NCBI GenBank assembly: GCA_023382975.1
Contig: JAHDXO010000065.1
Span: 1-55,780 of the forward strand
Direction of reading: 5' to 3'
From: Pirellulaceae bacterium
GTDB lineage: Bacteria; Planctomycetota; Planctomycetia; Pirellulales; Pirellulaceae
DNA: 55,780 nt
In this document: one piece after another, positions 31,607 through 40,693 of the stretch
Position numbering within the stretch: the stretch's first letter is position 1
How the letters are laid out: the number at the start of each line of letters is the position of its first letter
Made by a program: the position numbers and the translations under genes
Notes under the pieces: model-generated
Database searches by the model: none
What the model was told of the DNA's origin: nothing
What the model saw: only the letters and a program-made list of their open reading frames with translations

Positions 31607-33958
31607 TCACTCCACGTACACCGCCGACTCGGGGCAGACCTGCAGACAGGTATCGCAGCGGGTGCATTTGTCGGAATCGATCGTGTGGCGGCGGTACGGA
31701 GTCATCGGAATCGCGTCGACCGGACAGGCCTGGGCGCAGAGCGTACAGCCGGTGCAGCGGTCGTTGATCTTGTACTGGATCATCGCCGTGCATTTGCCGG
31801 ACGGGCAGCGGCCCTCGATGTGCGCTTCGTATTCGTCGCGGAAATACTTCAGCGTCGAGAGCACCGGATTGGGCGCGGTCTTGCCGAGTCCGCACAAGCT
31901 GCCCGCACTGACGTCGCGCGACAGTTGCTCCAGATGCTCCAGATCGCCCTTGCGGCCTTGGCCTTGGCAGAGTCGGTCCAGCACGTCCAGCATCCGCCGC
32001 GTGCCGACGCGGCAGAAGGTACACTTGCCGCACGATTGATCCTGGGTGAACCGCAGGAAATACCGGGCGATGTCGACCATGCAATCGTCTTCGTCCAGCA
32101 CGACCAATCCGCCGCTGCCCATGATCGCGCCGACACCGGCCAACGCTTCGTAGTCGATCGGGGTGTCCGCCATCTCGGCCGGCACGCAGCCGCCCGACGG
32201 ACCGCCGACTTGGACGGCCTTCAGCCGCTTGCCGCGCGCCACGCCGCCGCCGACGTCTTCGATCACCTGTCGCAGCGTGACGCCCATCGGGACTTCGATC
32301 AACCCGCCGCGAGCCACCTTGCCCGCCAGGGCGAACACCTTAGTGCCTTTGCTCTTGGCCGTGCCCAGCGTCGCGAACGCATCGGCGCCGTTCCGCAGAA
32401 TCCACGGGACCAAGGCATAGGTCTCGACATTGTTGATCAAGGTCGGACGCTGCCACAATCCGATCTCGGCCGGATACGGCGGACGCAGGTGAGGCATGCC
32501 GCGTTCGCCTTGCATCGATGCCAGCAGCGCGGTCTCCTCGCCACAGACGAACGCGCCGGCGCCTTCCATCACGCGCAGATTCAGCGCGAATCCGCTGCCC
32601 AGAACGCTCGGGCCGAGGATGCCGCGCTGTTGGCACAGTTCGATCGCCTCGCGGATCCGCTTGACGGCCAGCGGATACTCGGCCCGGATGTAGAAGTAGC
32701 CCTCGTGCGATCCGACAGCCAGCGCGGCAATCGCCATGCCCTCGATGATCCGGTAGGGGAACGATTCGAGCAGCATGCGGTCCATGAAGGCGCCGGGGTC
32801 GCCCTCGTCGCCGTTGCAGATCAGGTACTTCTTGTCGCCCGCAACTTCGCGGACGCGTTGCCATTTGACCCCGGTGGGAAATCCCGCGCCGCCGCGTCCG
32901 CGCAGACCGCTCTGCTGCACCTGGGTGATAATCCGCTGCGGGTCGTTCCACGCGATGCACTGCCGGAGCGCCTCGAACCCGTGGTGCCGCTGATACTCGT
33001 CCAAGTCGATCGGATCGATCTGCCCGCAGTACTCGGTGGCCAAGTGCTTCTGCGGACCGAGAAACGAACACACGGCGCCCTCGCGCGGGTTGATCGCCCG
33101 GTGGACCGTCGGCTCGTCGTCATCGTCGGTCAGCAGGCGGTCCAGCCAACGTTCGGCGGTGAACGTGAAACGCCGCAGAAGGCTGCGCGGCTTGAAATGT
33201 TTCAGGACCAGCGACGCCGCATCGGTCGGCTGCACCCGGGCGTACAAGCTGGCTTCGCCCTGGCGCGGGACGATTTCGACCAGCGGCGTCTGGTGGCACA
33301 TGCCGACGCACCCCACCCGCTTGACGTCGGCCGGCGCTCCGGTTTCGGCCAGCACCCGCTCGATCGCATCCCGCACATTGGCGCTGCCCTGCGCCACGCA
33401 GCACGATCCCAAGCCGATCCGGATCTCGCCGGTCGCCGGCACGGCAGCATACCGCCGCGGGGACGGCACCTTGCGAGCCGCCCCGTCGTGATGTCGCACA
33501 AAGTCGCGCAGAACGTCCGGGACCATCTTCGGGGTCAGGTGGCCGTAGGTCATTTCGTCGATCTGCACGACGGGCGCCAGCGTGCAACAGCCCAAGCAGG
33601 CGACCGGTTGGACGGTGAATTGGCGGTCTGCGTCGGTATCTTGCCCCTTGGTCAAATGCAGTTCGCCGCGGATGGTGTCCAGTACCTGCTGGGCGCCTTT
33701 GACGTGGCAGGCGGTGCCCACGCAAACGTGGATCAGATGGGCGCCCACGGGTTCGCGGCGGAACTGGGTGTAGAACGTCGCGACGCCTTCGATCGCTGCG
33801 GGCGTGATGTCGGTCTCGTCGCACAACCGCCGCAACGCCTCGTGCGGAAGATAACGGTAGTGGCTCTGAATCTGCTGCAGGATAGGGATCACGGTCTCGG
33901 GACCACGCCCGATCCGGCGGATCGTTTCGTCGACAAAAGCGAGATCGAGGTCAGCCAT
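31607..33958 (-). CDS. NuoE-NuoF fusion (HydC-HydB-like NADH-binding flavoprotein)
   Basis: Encodes 783 residues. Residues 1-155 are NuoE/HydC-like with the [2Fe-2S] set C79, C84, C121, C125. Residues 178-255 are a second thioredoxin-like [2Fe-2S] domain (C186/C187, C217, C221). From 300 on is NuoF: GRGGAGFPTG for FMN, GDEGDPGAF, VCGEETAL, and the [4Fe-4S] set C643, C646, C649, C689. The tail has two [4Fe-4S] ferredoxin motifs (C735-C745, C765-C775). It oxidises NADH (or NAD+ in reverse) and passes electrons through flavin and clusters. HydB/HydC and StnB/StnC subunits of electron-bifurcating enzymes have this build. The gene sits 22 bp after the second propeller gene. The ATG at 33958 is used. 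Confidence 0.9.
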   Translation of the reverse strand: MADLDLAFVDETIRRIGRGPETVIPILQQIQSHYRYLPHEALRRLCDETDITPAAIEGVATFYTQFRREPVGAHLIHVCVGTACHVKGAQQVLDTIRGELHLTKGQDTDADRQFTVQPVACLGCCTLAPVVQIDEMTYGHLTPKMVPDVLRDFVRHHDGAARKVPSPRRYAAVPATGEIRIGLGSCCVAQGSANVRDAIERVLAETGAPADVKRVGCVGMCHQTPLVEIVPRQGEASLYARVQPTDAASLVLKHFKPRSLLRRFTFTAERWLDRLLTDDDDEPTVHRAINPREGAVCSFLGPQKHLATEYCGQIDPIDLDEYQRHHGFEALRQCIAWNDPQRIITQVQQSGLRGRGGAGFPTGVKWQRVREVAGDKKYLICNGDEGDPGAFMDRMLLESFPYRIIEGMAIAALAVGSHEGYFYIRAEYPLAVKRIREAIELCQQRGILGPSVLGSGFALNLRVMEGAGAFVCGEETALLASMQGERGMPHLRPPYPAEIGLWQRPTLINNVETYALVPWILRNGADAFATLGTAKSKGTKVFALAGKVARGGLIEVPMGVTLRQVIEDVGGGVARGKRLKAVQVGGPSGGCVPAEMADTPIDYEALAGVGAIMGSGGLVVLDEDDCMVDIARYFLRFTQDQSCGKCTFCRVGTRRMLDVLDRLCQGQGRKGDLEHLEQLSRDVSAGSLCGLGKTAPNPVLSTLKYFRDEYEAHIEGRCPSGKCTAMIQYKINDRCTGCTLCAQACPVDAIPMTPYRRHTIDSDKCTRCDTCLQVCPESAVYVE

Positions 33959-33980
33959 GATTCGTTTCTCTTCCGCCGCA

Positions 33981-35879
33981 CTACGGTTTCTTTCCGATGC
34001 AGATCAAATGCTCTTTCCCGCGAACGATCATCCGTCCGTTGATCACCACGGGACTGGTCACGCATTCTTCGCCCAAGTTGTTCTCGGCGACGATTCGGCA
34101 CTCTTCCGCGGTCGGTTCCACAATGAACACCTTGCCGTGCTCGTCAAACAAAAACATCAGCTTGCCAACCAGCGTCGGCGACGACACGAACATGGCGTCG
34201 AATTCCTGCTCCCAGAGCGGATCGCCACCCTCGCGCGCATCGTAGCACGTCAAGATTCCGTACGAGGCCAGCAGGTAGACATGGTCCTCGGTCGCCAGCG
34301 GGCTGGCACAATCCGGAACGCCTAAGTCGGCTTCCCAAGCGATGTGCGTATCGCTCACATCCCCGCTGCCGTCCGCCCGGATCGCCGCGAGCCCGGGAAA
34401 CTCGTTGGCGGCGAACACCATGCCGCCCGCGAAGACCGGCGAGGGTCCAACGTCGCCCTTCAAGCAATCGGCCCGCCAGATCTCGCTGCCGTCGGCCGGC
34501 GAATAGGCAATCACCCACGGGTCGGCGCAAGTAATGATCTGTGGCTGATCGCCGACCTGAATCACGATGGGCGAAGGCCACGAATTGGGAACCTCGCGTG
34601 CCCTTTCCCAGACCGTCTCGCCGGTCGCGCCTCGCAAGGCGAGCAGCTTGGACAGGCCGTCGTCGCGCACGCCCTGGTCGAATTGCACGATCAGCAGATC
34701 CCGGTGCATGGCCAGCGATGCGGCATGGCCGTACGCATTCTTCGGAATTCCCAGGCTGCGCGACCAGCGCAAGCGACCCGCGAAATCGAATGCTCCCAGA
34801 TCGCCATTGGCAAACATCGCGTAGACCCGGCGACCGTCGGTCACGGCGGTCGGCGCCGCGAAACCGGTCGCCTCCATCACCTTCGGCACGGCGGCCGTGC
34901 TCTCCGGGGTGCCCGGCAACGCCTGCCGCCACAGCAGTTCGCCCGAAGCGGCGTCGAAGCAAAAGACTTCCCGTGTCTGTTCGTCGGCCCCTGTCAGGAA
35001 AATGCGGTCGCCCCACAGCACCGGCGAACTGTTCCCCGGCAGCGGCACTTCGGTCTTCCACAGGATTCCCTCGCCCGATTCGACGTCCCAGGCGGTGGAA
35101 ACGTCCGCCGCGGCCACGACGCCCAGTCCGTCCCAGCCGCGGAACCGCGGCCAGTTTGCACGCAGCTCGTCATCGTCCGGAAATCCGCCCGGCAGTTCAG
35201 GCAGATCGGCCGCCCCCGGTTCGTCCGCGGGCATCTTGGCCGTCGGCCGGTCGGGCTCGACGTCGGGTGCGTCAGGAGTCGTCTCGGGCACATCGGGTGT
35301 TGTCTCGGCCACGTCGTTTGTCGACGGTGCGGGACGGACCGGGGCGGGCTGATCCACCGGTGCCTCGCGTGCGATCAGCGCGGCCAACTGCCGCGAATCG
35401 GCGGGCAGACTGCCGCGGAAGCCGGCATTCAAGCCCACGATCACCACGATCGCCATACCGCCGAACGCGGCGACCGCCCAGCGTCCGGCGCGACCGGCGG
35501 TCTCTTCGGGATCGTCCAGAAACGCGACCGGCTCGGGATGTGGCAACCGCCGATGCAGCGTCGCGGCCCACTTGCCCAGTCCGGCACACAGCACGCTGCT
35601 GCCCAGCAGCAGCCACGTCCCCCACAGCGCGAATTGGCGGCGGTTGAAATATGCCTCGCGCAATTGTTCGTCCAAACGCCGAAACGACGCTTGCAGCGTC
35701 TCGTTCTGCGGATCGTCCTTCAGTTGCTGCTTCAGCGCCAGGTACGCCGGCGAATTGAGCGGATCTTCGGCCACTCGCAGGCGGAAATCCAGCAGCAGCA
35801 GAACCCCCACCACCGCCGCAAACACACCGCTCACCACGGCGCAGCGGAACGCCAGCGTGTATTGCTCCCGTCGCGTCAT
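33981..35879 (-). CDS. Membrane-anchored PQQ-like beta-propeller protein (second in operon)
   Basis: Encodes 632 residues. Two or three N-terminal membrane helices (near 11-29, 62-80 and 125-145), an acidic Pro-rich linker, then a PQQ-type propeller in the C-terminal 400 residues: NWPRFRGWDGLG, GILWKTEVPLPGNSSP, LLWRQALPG and similar WD/PQQ-like blades. Tryptophan-docking motifs are clear but no PQQ-binding residues are assigned, so it is not called a dehydrogenase. The ATG at 35879 overlaps the NapH-like stop (ATGA). It may be a scaffold or a redox partner at the outer face of the membrane. Confidence 0.82.
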   Translation of the reverse strand: MTRREQYTLAFRCAVVSGVFAAVVGVLLLLDFRLRVAEDPLNSPAYLALKQQLKDDPQNETLQASFRRLDEQLREAYFNRRQFALWGTWLLLGSSVLCAGLGKWAATLHRRLPHPEPVAFLDDPEETAGRAGRWAVAAFGGMAIVVIVGLNAGFRGSLPADSRQLAALIAREAPVDQPAPVRPAPSTNDVAETTPDVPETTPDAPDVEPDRPTAKMPADEPGAADLPELPGGFPDDDELRANWPRFRGWDGLGVVAAADVSTAWDVESGEGILWKTEVPLPGNSSPVLWGDRIFLTGADEQTREVFCFDAASGELLWRQALPGTPESTAAVPKVMEATGFAAPTAVTDGRRVYAMFANGDLGAFDFAGRLRWSRSLGIPKNAYGHAASLAMHRDLLIVQFDQGVRDDGLSKLLALRGATGETVWERAREVPNSWPSPIVIQVGDQPQIITCADPWVIAYSPADGSEIWRADCLKGDVGPSPVFAGGMVFAANEFPGLAAIRADGSGDVSDTHIAWEADLGVPDCASPLATEDHVYLLASYGILTCYDAREGGDPLWEQEFDAMFVSSPTLVGKLMFLFDEHGKVFIVEPTAEECRIVAENNLGEECVTSPVVINGRMIVRGKEHLICIGKKP

Positions 35880-37204
35880 GATGCCGATTTCGCCTCCAGC
35901 TTCTCCAAGTCGACCAGTTCGGACACATCGTCGATCAACCCCAAGCGGACCTGTTCGCCGGGACAGTACCAGTAGCAGCGCGCGCATGAAACGCAGCGTG
36001 CGCGATCCGGCCGATAGTCCTCGCGACGGCGTCGGACCGACAGGCTGATCAACTTGACCGCCACGACCAGACCGATCCACCCGCCCAGCAAGATCGCTGG
36101 CCAACGGAACTGTTCACGGATTTCCACCACTTCGGCAAATAGTTCCTGCTTGGGACGCCCCGTATTGCGGAACGCTTCGCTGGCATCGGTCGTGCCTTCC
36201 ACTTGGCCCGTGTCTTCCAGTTGAATCCGCTCGGCCAGCCGCACGTCGGGATTCAGGCGAGCCATCGGCACGGCCAACAACGATCCGAGCCAAGCGCCCG
36301 CGACCACCAGCAACGGCGCCAGCCCCAGCAAGACGGCCAAACGGCGGCGCGCGGCGGGCCGGGCCTCGCGAGGCAACGGGGGCGACGGCTGTTGAATCGC
36401 GCCGTACGGACAACTGTCCTCGCACAACCGGCACTTGATGCACTCCTCCGGAGGAATGCGGGCGTGCCATTTCGAAGCCTTCGACAGCACCGCCAGCACG
36501 GCGCCGTAAGGGCACAGGTAGCGGCAATAAGGCCGGCCGACGAAGACGCCCAGCACGAGCAGCGCGCCGCCGAAGATGAGCATGTTGATATCGCCGCTCA
36601 TTCGGAACAGGGGCACGAACGGATCGTAGCGGCACACGACGAAAGCCGTTCCCATTGCCGCGAAAATCACGGCCAGTCCCAGGTAGATGTACGGGATCAG
36701 CCCCAGCGCATGGTCCAACCACGCCGGCACTCGCACCGGACGGACCGCCACCAACTCCTGGATCGCCCCGAGCGGACAAACGGCCGCGCAAAACGTGCGG
36801 CCGAAAAACAGTGTGAACACCAGCGGCAGCACGAAGACGGCCACCACGGTCAACGGAATCGCGTATCGGCTGTCGAACAGGGCCAACGTCACATTCTGGG
36901 TTGCTCCGATGGCGCACACACAGCCCTGGTAAATGAACCCGAACCAGAGCAACGAGGCGACGGACAGGACGTACAGGCCGCGACGCGAACGGCTGACCAG
37001 CGCGAAGTAGGTCGCCAGCACCAACGCGACTACCAGCAACCCAACATTCAGCCACTCCCAGACCGCATGGTCCGGCGCCGGCGGCATCGACACCGGCACC
37101 CGGTACTCGCTGAAATCCGGCACCGGAATCAGATCGGCTCCTCGCGCCACTCCTGCCGCCAGCAGCGCGGCGAGAAAGTGGAAGATTCCCTTCTTGTCAG
37201 GCAT
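35876..37204 (-). CDS. NapH-like membrane 4Fe-4S protein (polyferredoxin)
   Basis: Encodes 442 residues with about six membrane helices and NapH-type motifs: GCVCAIG, CAAVCPLG, CRYLCPYG, then ferredoxin motif CIKCRLCEDSCPYGAI and a C-terminal CVSCARCYWYCPGE. Such proteins pass electrons across the membrane between quinol and periplasmic clusters, as in NapGH, NosR/NirI and PceC. It overlaps the Tat-type ferredoxin upstream by 8 bp and the second propeller downstream by 4 bp. The long spacer near residue 300 between the ferredoxin motif and the last helix is unusual for NapH. Confidence 0.84.
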   Translation of the reverse strand: MPDKKGIFHFLAALLAAGVARGADLIPVPDFSEYRVPVSMPPAPDHAVWEWLNVGLLVVALVLATYFALVSRSRRGLYVLSVASLLWFGFIYQGCVCAIGATQNVTLALFDSRYAIPLTVVAVFVLPLVFTLFFGRTFCAAVCPLGAIQELVAVRPVRVPAWLDHALGLIPYIYLGLAVIFAAMGTAFVVCRYDPFVPLFRMSGDINMLIFGGALLVLGVFVGRPYCRYLCPYGAVLAVLSKASKWHARIPPEECIKCRLCEDSCPYGAIQQPSPPLPREARPAARRRLAVLLGLAPLLVVAGAWLGSLLAVPMARLNPDVRLAERIQLEDTGQVEGTTDASEAFRNTGRPKQELFAEVVEIREQFRWPAILLGGWIGLVVAVKLISLSVRRRREDYRPDRARCVSCARCYWYCPGEQVRLGLIDDVSELVDLEKLEAKSAS

Positions 37205-37934
37205 CGGGGGAGGTTCCTTCGGCTGACGCGGTGGGTTGCTGCTGCTGACGCCAACGTCGATTGCGCAAGGCGCGGGATAGCAGCTCGTCGCCTTTGCGGC
37301 GTTTTGCTTCGTCGTCGCCAGCTTCGCGGAGCAACCGCCGGCCGCGGGCTCCCAGCACCGCCTCGGCCCGTCGCTTCAAAATCTCCGCCTGGCTGGCCGG
37401 AATGCGATGAAAGGCTTGCGTCGGGCAAGCCGTCGCGATCGCACACTCGTTGCAGTTCAAGCAACGGTCGTGTTCGACTTGCAGATACAGCGAGCCGTTC
37501 ATCAAGGCGCACCCTTTGACGCACTTGCCGCAGCCGATGCACAGCGGCAGATCGATCGTGTACTCGTAGAACCGCTGGCCGGATTTCTCTTCGATGAACT
37601 TCCGCACGATCGCGCCGGTCGGGCACAGTTGGTTTTCGGCCGCCGTGTCCAGCGCCAAGTAGCTCATCTCGAAGTAGCCCGTGCAGATATCGCAGAAACC
37701 GCACATGTCGAAGCAGTTGACGCACTTGACGGCCGACACGTCCAGCACGCAGTAGGTCGCGCAGTTCCCGCAACCGATGCACTTGTCGGGGTCCAATTGC
37801 CAGACCAGTGGTTCGCCCTCGGTGCGGCGGCCGGCCAAGAATCCGCCGGCGCCGGCCAAGGCGATGACGCTGCTCGTCCGCAAGGCGTCGCTCAGAAATC
37901 CGCGTCGGTCTTTTCGGGAAGCTCCGTCCGCCAT
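37197..37934 (-). CDS. Tat-type polyferredoxin (NapG/MauM-like)
   Basis: Encodes 245 residues. A twin-arginine signal (RRGFLSDALRTSSVIALAGAGGFLAG) is followed by at least three iron-sulfur cysteine sets: CIGCGNCATYC and further Cys through residue 85 (CVNCFDMCGFCDIC), CIGCGKCVKGC, and CLNCNECAIATAC. The extra cysteines (CVNC-FDMC-GFC-DIC) are denser than in plain NapG and may hold an additional cluster. AAGGAG lies 7 bp upstream of the ATG. The stop of the small Cys-rich gene overlaps its start (TGATG). It should sit at the outer face of the membrane beside the NapH-like protein. Confidence 0.85.
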   Translation of the reverse strand: MADGASRKDRRGFLSDALRTSSVIALAGAGGFLAGRRTEGEPLVWQLDPDKCIGCGNCATYCVLDVSAVKCVNCFDMCGFCDICTGYFEMSYLALDTAAENQLCPTGAIVRKFIEEKSGQRFYEYTIDLPLCIGCGKCVKGCALMNGSLYLQVEHDRCLNCNECAIATACPTQAFHRIPASQAEILKRRAEAVLGARGRRLLREAGDDEAKRRKGDELLSRALRNRRWRQQQQPTASAEGTSPDA

Positions 37935-38167
37935 CACAAACTCCTTGTTTCTTCCCGTCGGCTCTCGGCCGCGCGAGGCAGCCTGCAACGCTCTAGCAAG
38001 CCACAATTCTGGCACAGCAACTGACGTCCACAGTCGGAGGAATGCCGCGACCGCAGCAACAGCCGTCCGGTCAGCACGGCCAGTGCCGTCAGAGCGCACC
38101 AGCGCCCGATCGATGCCAGCCACTGACGTCGAGTCTCATCGTACCGGTCAATTCGCGGATCCTGCAT
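37934..38167 (-). CDS. Small Cys-rich single-pass membrane protein (77 aa)
   Basis: Encodes 77 residues. One membrane helix (WCALTALAVLTGRLLL, near 23-38) is followed by a four-cysteine set C46, C52, C55, C61 with C-x5-C-x2-C-x5-C spacing, enough for a metal or Fe-S site. Overlaps of 20 bp with the propeller gene upstream and a TGATG junction with the ferredoxin gene downstream support it as real. It is not recognised from any family. Its position suggests an accessory or assembly subunit of the NapGH-like complex. Confidence 0.62.
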   Translation of the reverse strand: MQDPRIDRYDETRRQWLASIGRWCALTALAVLTGRLLLRSRHSSDCGRQLLCQNCGLLERCRLPRAAESRREETRSL

Positions 38168-39260
38168 CGCTTCCTGCTCCTGGTTGCAAAAGTTCGAAAA
38201 TCCTTACCTGCCGCGTGTTCGGGTCCAGCACCAGCACGCGGCCCGAGTCGTCTGCGGCCACGTCGAACGTGCCCGGGCTGTGGTCGTCGCGGATCTCCAA
38301 GCCAACGTTCGTTCCCGGCGCCAGGGTCTGCGGCGTGGCGACGACCGATTCGAATTCGCCTTGGGCACTGTAGATCTTGACCCGCGGCACACCCTTCTCC
38401 GCCGTGACAAAACGGCCGTCGGACAGCACGGCCAAATGGCTGGGATTGCAGCAGCCGAAGAAGCCTTCGATCCGCGGCGAAGCTTCGCCCCAATGGCCCA
38501 GCGGATCTCCGTCCAGCGTGTAAGCCTCGATCCGCCGCGCACCCGGATTGACCGCTCGCAACACCCCGTCGGCGGGCACCGCGATGTCGAAATGCGCGCT
38601 GGGGATCACAAAGCCGCGGACGCCGCGTTCCTCGTCCGGCCGTCCGATCGTTTCCAGCAACTGCCCCGCCGCGTCCCAACGCACCACCACGCGGTTGCCG
38701 GCATCGGCCGCCAACACGTTGTCCTCAAAGACCGCCAGCGACGTCAACAAACTGCGTTCGTCCAGACCCTGCGACCAACTGCCCACCGCCTGGCCCTCGG
38801 CGTCGTACACTTCCACGCGCGTCGTCAGGCCGACGTACAAACGGCCGGGAAAACGGTGATCGTCGCCCGCCACGGCCACGCACCGCGGCTCGCCCGGCAC
38901 GGCGACCGCCTGCAGCGGCGTTCCGTCCCGCTCGAACCACTGTACGGCGCGGTCGCCCGCCACCAGGAACCGACCGTCCGCACCAGTCGCGATTCCCTGG
39001 ACGACCTGCATTCCAACCGGCACTTGTCCCGTTTCGGCGTAAGTCACCAACGCCGGATCGACCGACATCACGTCCGTCGCATCGTATTCGAAACGCGGGG
39101 ACAGACCGCTGCCTCGCTCGCCCCAATTGTCGACCCGAAACACCGCCCAGGCCGCCACTAGCAAAACGGCCGCCAACACCACTCCGACCGCCAGCGGCAC
39201 GACGCCGGCGGGGCGCGGTGGGTTGAGATCGGATCGTTCCGTGCGTGTTTCCTCGCTCAT
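38148..39260 (-). CDS. NHL-type beta-propeller protein with N-terminal anchor
   Basis: Encodes 370 residues. One N-terminal membrane helix (AVGVVLAAVLLVAAWAVF), then repeats of the NHL type (VVQGIATGADGRFLVAGD; GPNPTRQVR-type end RVLVLDPNTRQVRIFEL). It lies between the first PQQ-like propeller and the small Cys-rich protein and overlaps the latter by 20 bp. The ATG at 39260 has GAGGGAGCG upstream; an in-frame ATG at 39284 is less likely. The CCNP cysteine pair near residue 270 could be a disulfide. Role as a periplasmic scaffold is inferred from context only. Confidence 0.78.
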   Translation of the reverse strand: MSEETRTERSDLNPPRPAGVVPLAVGVVLAAVLLVAAWAVFRVDNWGERGSGLSPRFEYDATDVMSVDPALVTYAETGQVPVGMQVVQGIATGADGRFLVAGDRAVQWFERDGTPLQAVAVPGEPRCVAVAGDDHRFPGRLYVGLTTRVEVYDAEGQAVGSWSQGLDERSLLTSLAVFEDNVLAADAGNRVVVRWDAAGQLLETIGRPDEERGVRGFVIPSAHFDIAVPADGVLRAVNPGARRIEAYTLDGDPLGHWGEASPRIEGFFGCCNPSHLAVLSDGRFVTAEKGVPRVKIYSAQGEFESVVATPQTLAPGTNVGLEIRDDHSPGTFDVAADDSGRVLVLDPNTRQVRIFELLQPGAGSDAGSAN

Positions 39261-39273
39261 CGCTCCCTCGCAA

Positions 39274-40689
39274 TCAATCGCCACTGCGGCGCAAATCCAG
39301 GCAGGTCATTCGCGTCATGTCGCGCAGAATCAAGCGGCCGCTCGCCATGGCCAGCGGTCCCCACGCTTCGTGGCCTTGGTCGTAGACCGCCCATCGCCAC
39401 AGCGGACGATATGCCTCGGCCGTCGCTTCCGCCGCGACCAGCATTCCGTTGTCGCCGAAAATCAACAGCATGTCGTCCGCGATCATATAGGGACCATGCC
39501 CAAACTTGTCCTGCCCGCTGTTCCAGATCTCGTTGCCCTGCAAGTCCAAACAGACGAACTGGCCGCCACGGAACTTGCGAATCCCGTAGAGATGCCCCTG
39601 GTAGAAAATGGGCGTCTGCTGTTCGGAATTGAATTGTTTGCGGTCCAGCTTGCCGGCCGCTTCGGCGACGATCGAATCGCCCTGCTGTTTCAGTTGCAGC
39701 CACATCGCTCCCACGGCGTCGTACCCGCTGCTCAGAAAGATCCGGCCGTCCGACACCGCCAGCGGCGAGGGACTGGTGGCGAAGCTCTCCGTCCAGGACG
39801 TCTCGTCCCACATCAGCCGACCATCCTCGGCCGAGACCCCGGCCGTGCCGCCCGTGCCGCAGTAGACGTACATCCGCTGCCCGGCGAACTCGACCGGCAT
39901 GACCGAACTGTGAGTCATCTTCCAGCCGCGCGGGTTTGGCGTGCGCCACAGATCCTCGCCCGTCGCCGCATCCAACGCGACCAGCAGACTGTCGCGTCCG
40001 CACGGCGCCAGGATCACACGGCCGCCGTCCACCAGCGGGCACTGGCCCGTGTACCATTGCCGCTCCTCGCTGCCGTAACGCTCCACCATGCTGAACAACC
40101 AGCGGTTCTGGCCCGTTTCCATGTCCCAACACGCCACATGGCAGCGAGGTCCGATGGTGATCACCGCATCGCCCAGCAGCGCGGGAACCGTGCGCGTGAT
40201 CCCGTGGTTCGGCGAGATCGTCACGGGATAGCCGTTCCGCCAGATCTCGCGACCGTCGCCCAACGACAGACAGCGAAGTGTGTCGGTCTGCGCCTGCTTG
40301 TCGTAATCCAGGACGAAAACGCGACCGTTCCGAACCACGGCGCCGGCGTACCCTTCCTCAACATCCACTTGCCACAGCACGGGCGGCCCGCCGGGGGGCA
40401 CTTGACGGACCAGCGGCGTCCCTTCCTCGCTGATGGCGTCGCGCCGCGGCCCGCGAAATCCAGGCCAGTCGCACATCACATCGAGCGCGATGCCAGGACC
40501 GGCGACCGGCTGGCCCGCGACCAACTCCCGGGCGTCGCTGTCCACTGCCGCCTGCGGGGTGTTGTCCAAACCGGGTTCCCGCACGGCGAACTGGCTGGAC
40601 GGAGCCATGCTCGTCCACAGCACCAAGAGCACGACCCCGACGATTGCCATAGAGGCGGGAACGATCGAGGTCAGGTGGGATATCTTCAT
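39274..40689 (-). CDS. PQQ-like beta-propeller protein (first in operon)
   Basis: Encodes 471 residues. One N-terminal membrane helix (ASMAIVGVVLLVLWTSM), then a propeller of PQQ-like blades: DWPGFRGPRRDAI, PVLWQVDVEEGYAG, GDGREIWRNGYPV, GEDLWRTPNPRGW. DWPGFRGP at the start of the propeller is a frequent planctomycete signature. It starts 4 bp downstream of the DUF4912 gene's stop and precedes the NHL-type gene by 13 bp. No catalytic or cofactor residues are assigned. Probably a periplasmic partner of the NapGH-like complex, by position. Confidence 0.82.
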   Translation of the reverse strand: MKISHLTSIVPASMAIVGVVLLVLWTSMAPSSQFAVREPGLDNTPQAAVDSDARELVAGQPVAGPGIALDVMCDWPGFRGPRRDAISEEGTPLVRQVPPGGPPVLWQVDVEEGYAGAVVRNGRVFVLDYDKQAQTDTLRCLSLGDGREIWRNGYPVTISPNHGITRTVPALLGDAVITIGPRCHVACWDMETGQNRWLFSMVERYGSEERQWYTGQCPLVDGGRVILAPCGRDSLLVALDAATGEDLWRTPNPRGWKMTHSSVMPVEFAGQRMYVYCGTGGTAGVSAEDGRLMWDETSWTESFATSPSPLAVSDGRIFLSSGYDAVGAMWLQLKQQGDSIVAEAAGKLDRKQFNSEQQTPIFYQGHLYGIRKFRGGQFVCLDLQGNEIWNSGQDKFGHGPYMIADDMLLIFGDNGMLVAAEATAEAYRPLWRWAVYDQGHEAWGPLAMASGRLILRDMTRMTCLDLRRSGD

Positions 40690-40693
40690 CGTG

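Noticed and set aside
28108..33958. [FeFe]-hydrogenase of the HydABC type
   Set aside because: HydB/HydC-like and GltD-like parts are present, but no HydA-type catalytic subunit with an H-cluster motif is in the window.
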